Positions 6,865-7,197 of a stretch of 7,197 nucleotides of DNA are shown here, piece by piece. The DNA comes from an uncultured Porphyromonadaceae bacterium (lineage in GTDB: Bacteria > Bacteroidota > Bacteroidia > Bacteroidales > Porphyromonadaceae): contig CAMYAB010000026.1 in assembly GCA_947253625.1 (NCBI GenBank), forward strand, positions 1-7,197, written 5' to 3'. A model generated the notes under the pieces. The model worked only from the letters and a program-made list of their open reading frames with translations. It searched no databases and was not told the origin of the DNA. A program made the position numbers and the translations under genes. The number at the start of each line of letters is the position of its first letter. Positions within the stretch are counted from its first letter, which is position 1.

Positions 6865-6925
6865 GCCCCAAACCGGCCGACCTGCTTTGCGACCCCTGGC
6901 GGGGTCGTATTTTTTATTTTGGGGC
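6865..6925 (+). repeat. Nested hairpin element, copy A of the CGACCCC/GGGGTCG hairpin
   Basis: An outer 8-bp stem GCCCCAAA (6865-6872) / TTTGGGGC (6918-6925) encloses an inner 7-bp hairpin CGACCCC (6890-6896) / GGGGTCG (6901-6907) with loop TGGC. The inner hairpin is followed by an AT run with many Ts (6908-6920), so it could also work as an intrinsic terminator. The outer stem would then hide the end of the T run. The inner hairpin recurs with variation at 6981-6998 and 7126-7143. Confidence 0.6.
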
Positions 6926-6932
6926 TTACTGA

Positions 6933-7010
6933 CCCGGGGTCTTCGGGGCTTCGCCCCTCGACACCCGGGCTATGAAAGAGGCACCCCTGGCGGGGTGCTG
7001 CCGACCCAAC
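6933..7010 (+). repeat. GC-rich structured repeat, copy B (forward)
   Basis: Two hairpins in a row. The first has an outer CCCGGG (6933-6938) / CCCGGG (6964-6969) pairing and GTC/GAC, with an inner GGGGC (6945-6949) / GCCCC (6953-6957). The second is GCACCCC (6981-6987), loop TGGC, GGGGTGC (6992-6998). Between them is CTATGAAAGAG. The same order of parts occurs on the opposite strand at 7118-7197. This looks like a dispersed palindromic intergenic repeat unit. Confidence 0.65.
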
Positions 7011-7117
7011 CTCTCCGGCCCAATATTGCCGACCGTTTAGTGACCAAAATTATTGACCCATTGGTGAACTCAATCAAAAGATACTTCCAAAACGAAAAAG
7101 CAAGGGTCGAGAAAGAT
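7011..7117. other. AT-richer spacer between the two inverted repeat copies
   Basis: About 107 bases, clearly richer in A and T than the flanking copies. On the + strand the frame containing 7025-7027 stays open to the window end, but it has no ATG and is open far upstream through the hairpins. ACCGTTTAGTGACC at 7032-7045 resembles ACCGTTTGGTGGCC at 6816-6829 (12 of 14). No gene can be supported. Confidence 0.4.
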
Positions 7118-7197
7118 GGGCCTGCCGACCCCGACAGGGGTCGCTCCTTCATAGCCGGGTGGTCGAGGAGGGGCAAAGGCCCCGACGATGACCCCCG
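7118..7197 (-). repeat. GC-rich structured repeat, copy C (inverted relative to copy B), cut by window edge
   Basis: Read on the minus strand, this stretch follows the same order as copy B: a GGGGTC start, a GGGGC/GCCCC hairpin (7170-7174 with 7179-7183), TCGAC, ACCCGGCTATGAAGGAG (7160 down to 7144), then the hairpin CGACCCC/GGGGTCG (7126-7132 with 7137-7143). ACCCGGCTATGAAGGAG differs from its partner at 6963-6980 by one missing G and one A/G change. It may continue past 7197. Confidence 0.65.

Noticed and set aside
6657..6932. Plus-strand frame of 91 codons overlapping the end of the OmpA-domain gene
   Set aside because: It begins inside the OmpA-domain coding sequence and runs through the 15-bp hairpin and copy A hairpin; composition looks non-coding.
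7045..7078. Minus-strand TAATTTTG (7052-7045) with TTTG at 7078-7075, resembling a Bacteroidetes promoter
   Set aside because: Spacing of 22 bases is longer than usual and no minus-strand gene follows, so an AT-rich chance match is more likely.
6970..7176. Minus-strand frame of 68 codons at the right edge
   Set aside because: It spans both inverted repeat copies, and its ends are formed by the hairpins. Long open frames are expected in such GC-rich palindromes.
7025..7197. Plus-strand frame open to the window end, with a plausible amphipathic translation (IADRLVTKIIDPLVNSI at its start)
   Set aside because: No ATG in frame, and the frame stays open far upstream through non-coding hairpins. 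It could be a decayed gene fragment, but nothing decides it.
6865..7197. Possible CRISPR array because of repeated short palindromes
   Set aside because: Copies differ in orientation, spacing and sequence, and there are no regular spacers or cas genes.

Overview
The window looks like a chromosomal segment from a Bacteroidales bacterium, probably Porphyromonas or a close relative. The evidence is the Bacteroidetes-type -7 promoter elements (TACCTTTG, twice), the absence of Shine-Dalgarno sequences before the genes, and the protein types: an UvrD/PcrA helicase tail of the Bacteroidetes kind, a short OmpA-family protein with a GYASPEG variant motif, and outer-membrane barrels ending in a C-terminal Phe. 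Species cannot be named from sequence reading alone. All real genes are on the + strand.

Layout. Bases 2-286 are the 3' end of an UvrD/PcrA-type DNA helicase gene. Eight bases later comes a complete MsbA-like ABC exporter half-transporter (295-2127). After a 136-base gap with a promoter-like element there is a lone lipoprotein gene (2264-3262) with a Pro/Glu/Lys repeat stalk, closed by a clear intrinsic terminator (3343-3372). A second promoter (3511-3518) then drives a two-gene operon. Its first gene encodes a 726-residue multi-barrel outer-membrane protein (3566-5746). Its second, 21 bases downstream, encodes a 309-residue periplasmic OmpA-domain protein (5768-6697). The last 500 bases hold no convincing gene. 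They contain a 15-bp perfect hairpin and a cluster of GC-rich hairpin repeats, two of which form a large inverted pair at the right edge.

How the genes may work together. The 726-residue protein has three barrel-like repeats and a periplasmic helical insert. The OmpA-domain protein has no barrel and no lipid anchor, but it carries a helical region that resembles that insert: both have a T-[KR]-[EQ]-E-x-E motif followed 60-70 residues later by R-I-x-R-L-E-N. I infer a split OmpA system, with a membrane barrel subunit and a peptidoglycan-binding subunit joined through paired helices. This operon and the terminal inverted repeat cluster are the two parts most worth a closer look.
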